From: Adiantum capillus-veneris
Taxonomy: Eukaryota > Streptophyta > Polypodiopsida > Polypodiales > Pteridaceae
Assembly: GCA_014529385.2 (NCBI GenBank)
Contig: CM043955.1
Coordinates: 151,111,640-151,171,639 of the forward strand
Reading direction: 5' to 3'
Length of the DNA stretch: 60,000 bases
Position 1 is the stretch's first letter. Each line of letters opens with the position of its first letter. Both the position numbers and the translations under genes were made by a program. A model generated the notes under the pieces. It was not told the origin of the DNA and searched no databases. It saw only the letters and a program-made list of their open reading frames with translations. Shown piece by piece: positions 59,602-60,000 of this stretch.

Positions 59602-60000
59602 TGTAACAGACTTGGACACTCCAAGTTAAGAATCTATTACAACACCAAATAACCACTTCAAAACAGTTCACAGTTCACAATTGAGTCAACACTAGCCCGG
59701 CGGAGTTCCGTGCCTAGAGATATTGGCCCCAAAGATTGACCCCCCTTTCGGTATTTCTTTTTGTATTAATCTGAGTTCAAAGTACAAGAGTGGGGGCAGG
59801 CGCTCACACTCAGACTCTGCATCCAGATGCTCTGAGTTGTGAGAGGCCTGCTCACATATTTAAAGGTACAAGGGTTGCTAAAAGCAGAGCCCAAAAGCTG
59901 AAAATCAAAAGCTCAAAAGCTTCCCATTTAACTGCCTCTAAATGCCTCAAAGTACAAGAGTGGGGGCAGGCGCTCACACTCAGACTCTGCATCCAGATGC
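59602..60000 (-). repeat. LTR of the E2/E3 family (partial), inserted in LINE-B2
   Basis: Minus-strand 3' end ..GTCTGTTACA at 59602 matches the family terminus TTACA. Internal match to the E2/E3 LTRs includes GATATTGGCCCCAAAG and a TTTTGAAGTGGTTA-like block. Either the 3' LTR of an element extending right, or a solo LTR. Contains a 54-bp exact repeat (59777-59830 and 59947-60000). Confidence 0.7.

Overview
This is a window of a large, repeat-dominated land-plant nuclear genome. The evidence is Ty3/gypsy LTR elements with an initiator-Met primer site and a chromodomain-like tail, L1-type LINEs with a CCHC ORF1 protein and a zf-RVT tail, GT-AG introns, and two exons of a host gene. The expanded introns and LINE arrays fit a fern or another seed-free plant, but I cannot fix the species. 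Nearly all coding capacity belongs to transposable elements. Most of it is broken, so most coding entries are pseudogenes.

Layout. 1-7133: a minus-strand LTR element (E2, gag-protease only), interrupted at 985-4981 by an internally deleted Ty3/gypsy element (E1) with TSD CTCTA. 7134-32770: a head-to-tail, same-orientation array of LINE-A copies (LA-1 to LA-5) separated by GA runs. LA-5 is split by a nearly full-length L1-type LINE (LINE-B1, 21972-28942) with a 13-16 bp TSD. 32771-35268: unassigned DNA. 35269-35342 and 52197-52255 (+): two exons that join in phase into a peptidyl-tRNA-hydrolase-like segment across a 16.9 kb intron. The intron holds a local duplication, a degenerate Ty3 pol (36990-39300), a plus-strand sister of E2 (E3, 39555-42293) and a three-level nest: solo LTR C-prime, containing element C (42820-51615, TSD AGCCG), containing solo LTRs D1 and D2. 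Inside element C is a ~0.57 kb inverted duplication (48082-49309). 53076-55067: a LINE-A fragment and a diverged LINE-A copy, each beside a GA run. 55068-55965: Ty3 pol fragment. 55966-59601: degenerate LINE-B2 (+). 59602-60000: an LTR of the E2/E3 family.

Most interesting: in all four LINE-A copies where the boundary is visible, ORF1 ends in UGA-CGG and the same frame reopens straight into the endonuclease domain. This is a known leaky readthrough context. The same family has its 3' end against GA/TC repeats at all six visible junctions and carries a conserved 3'-terminal hairpin. LINE-B instead couples its ORFs through an ATGA overlap. None of this was tested computationally; all comparisons were made by eye inside this window.
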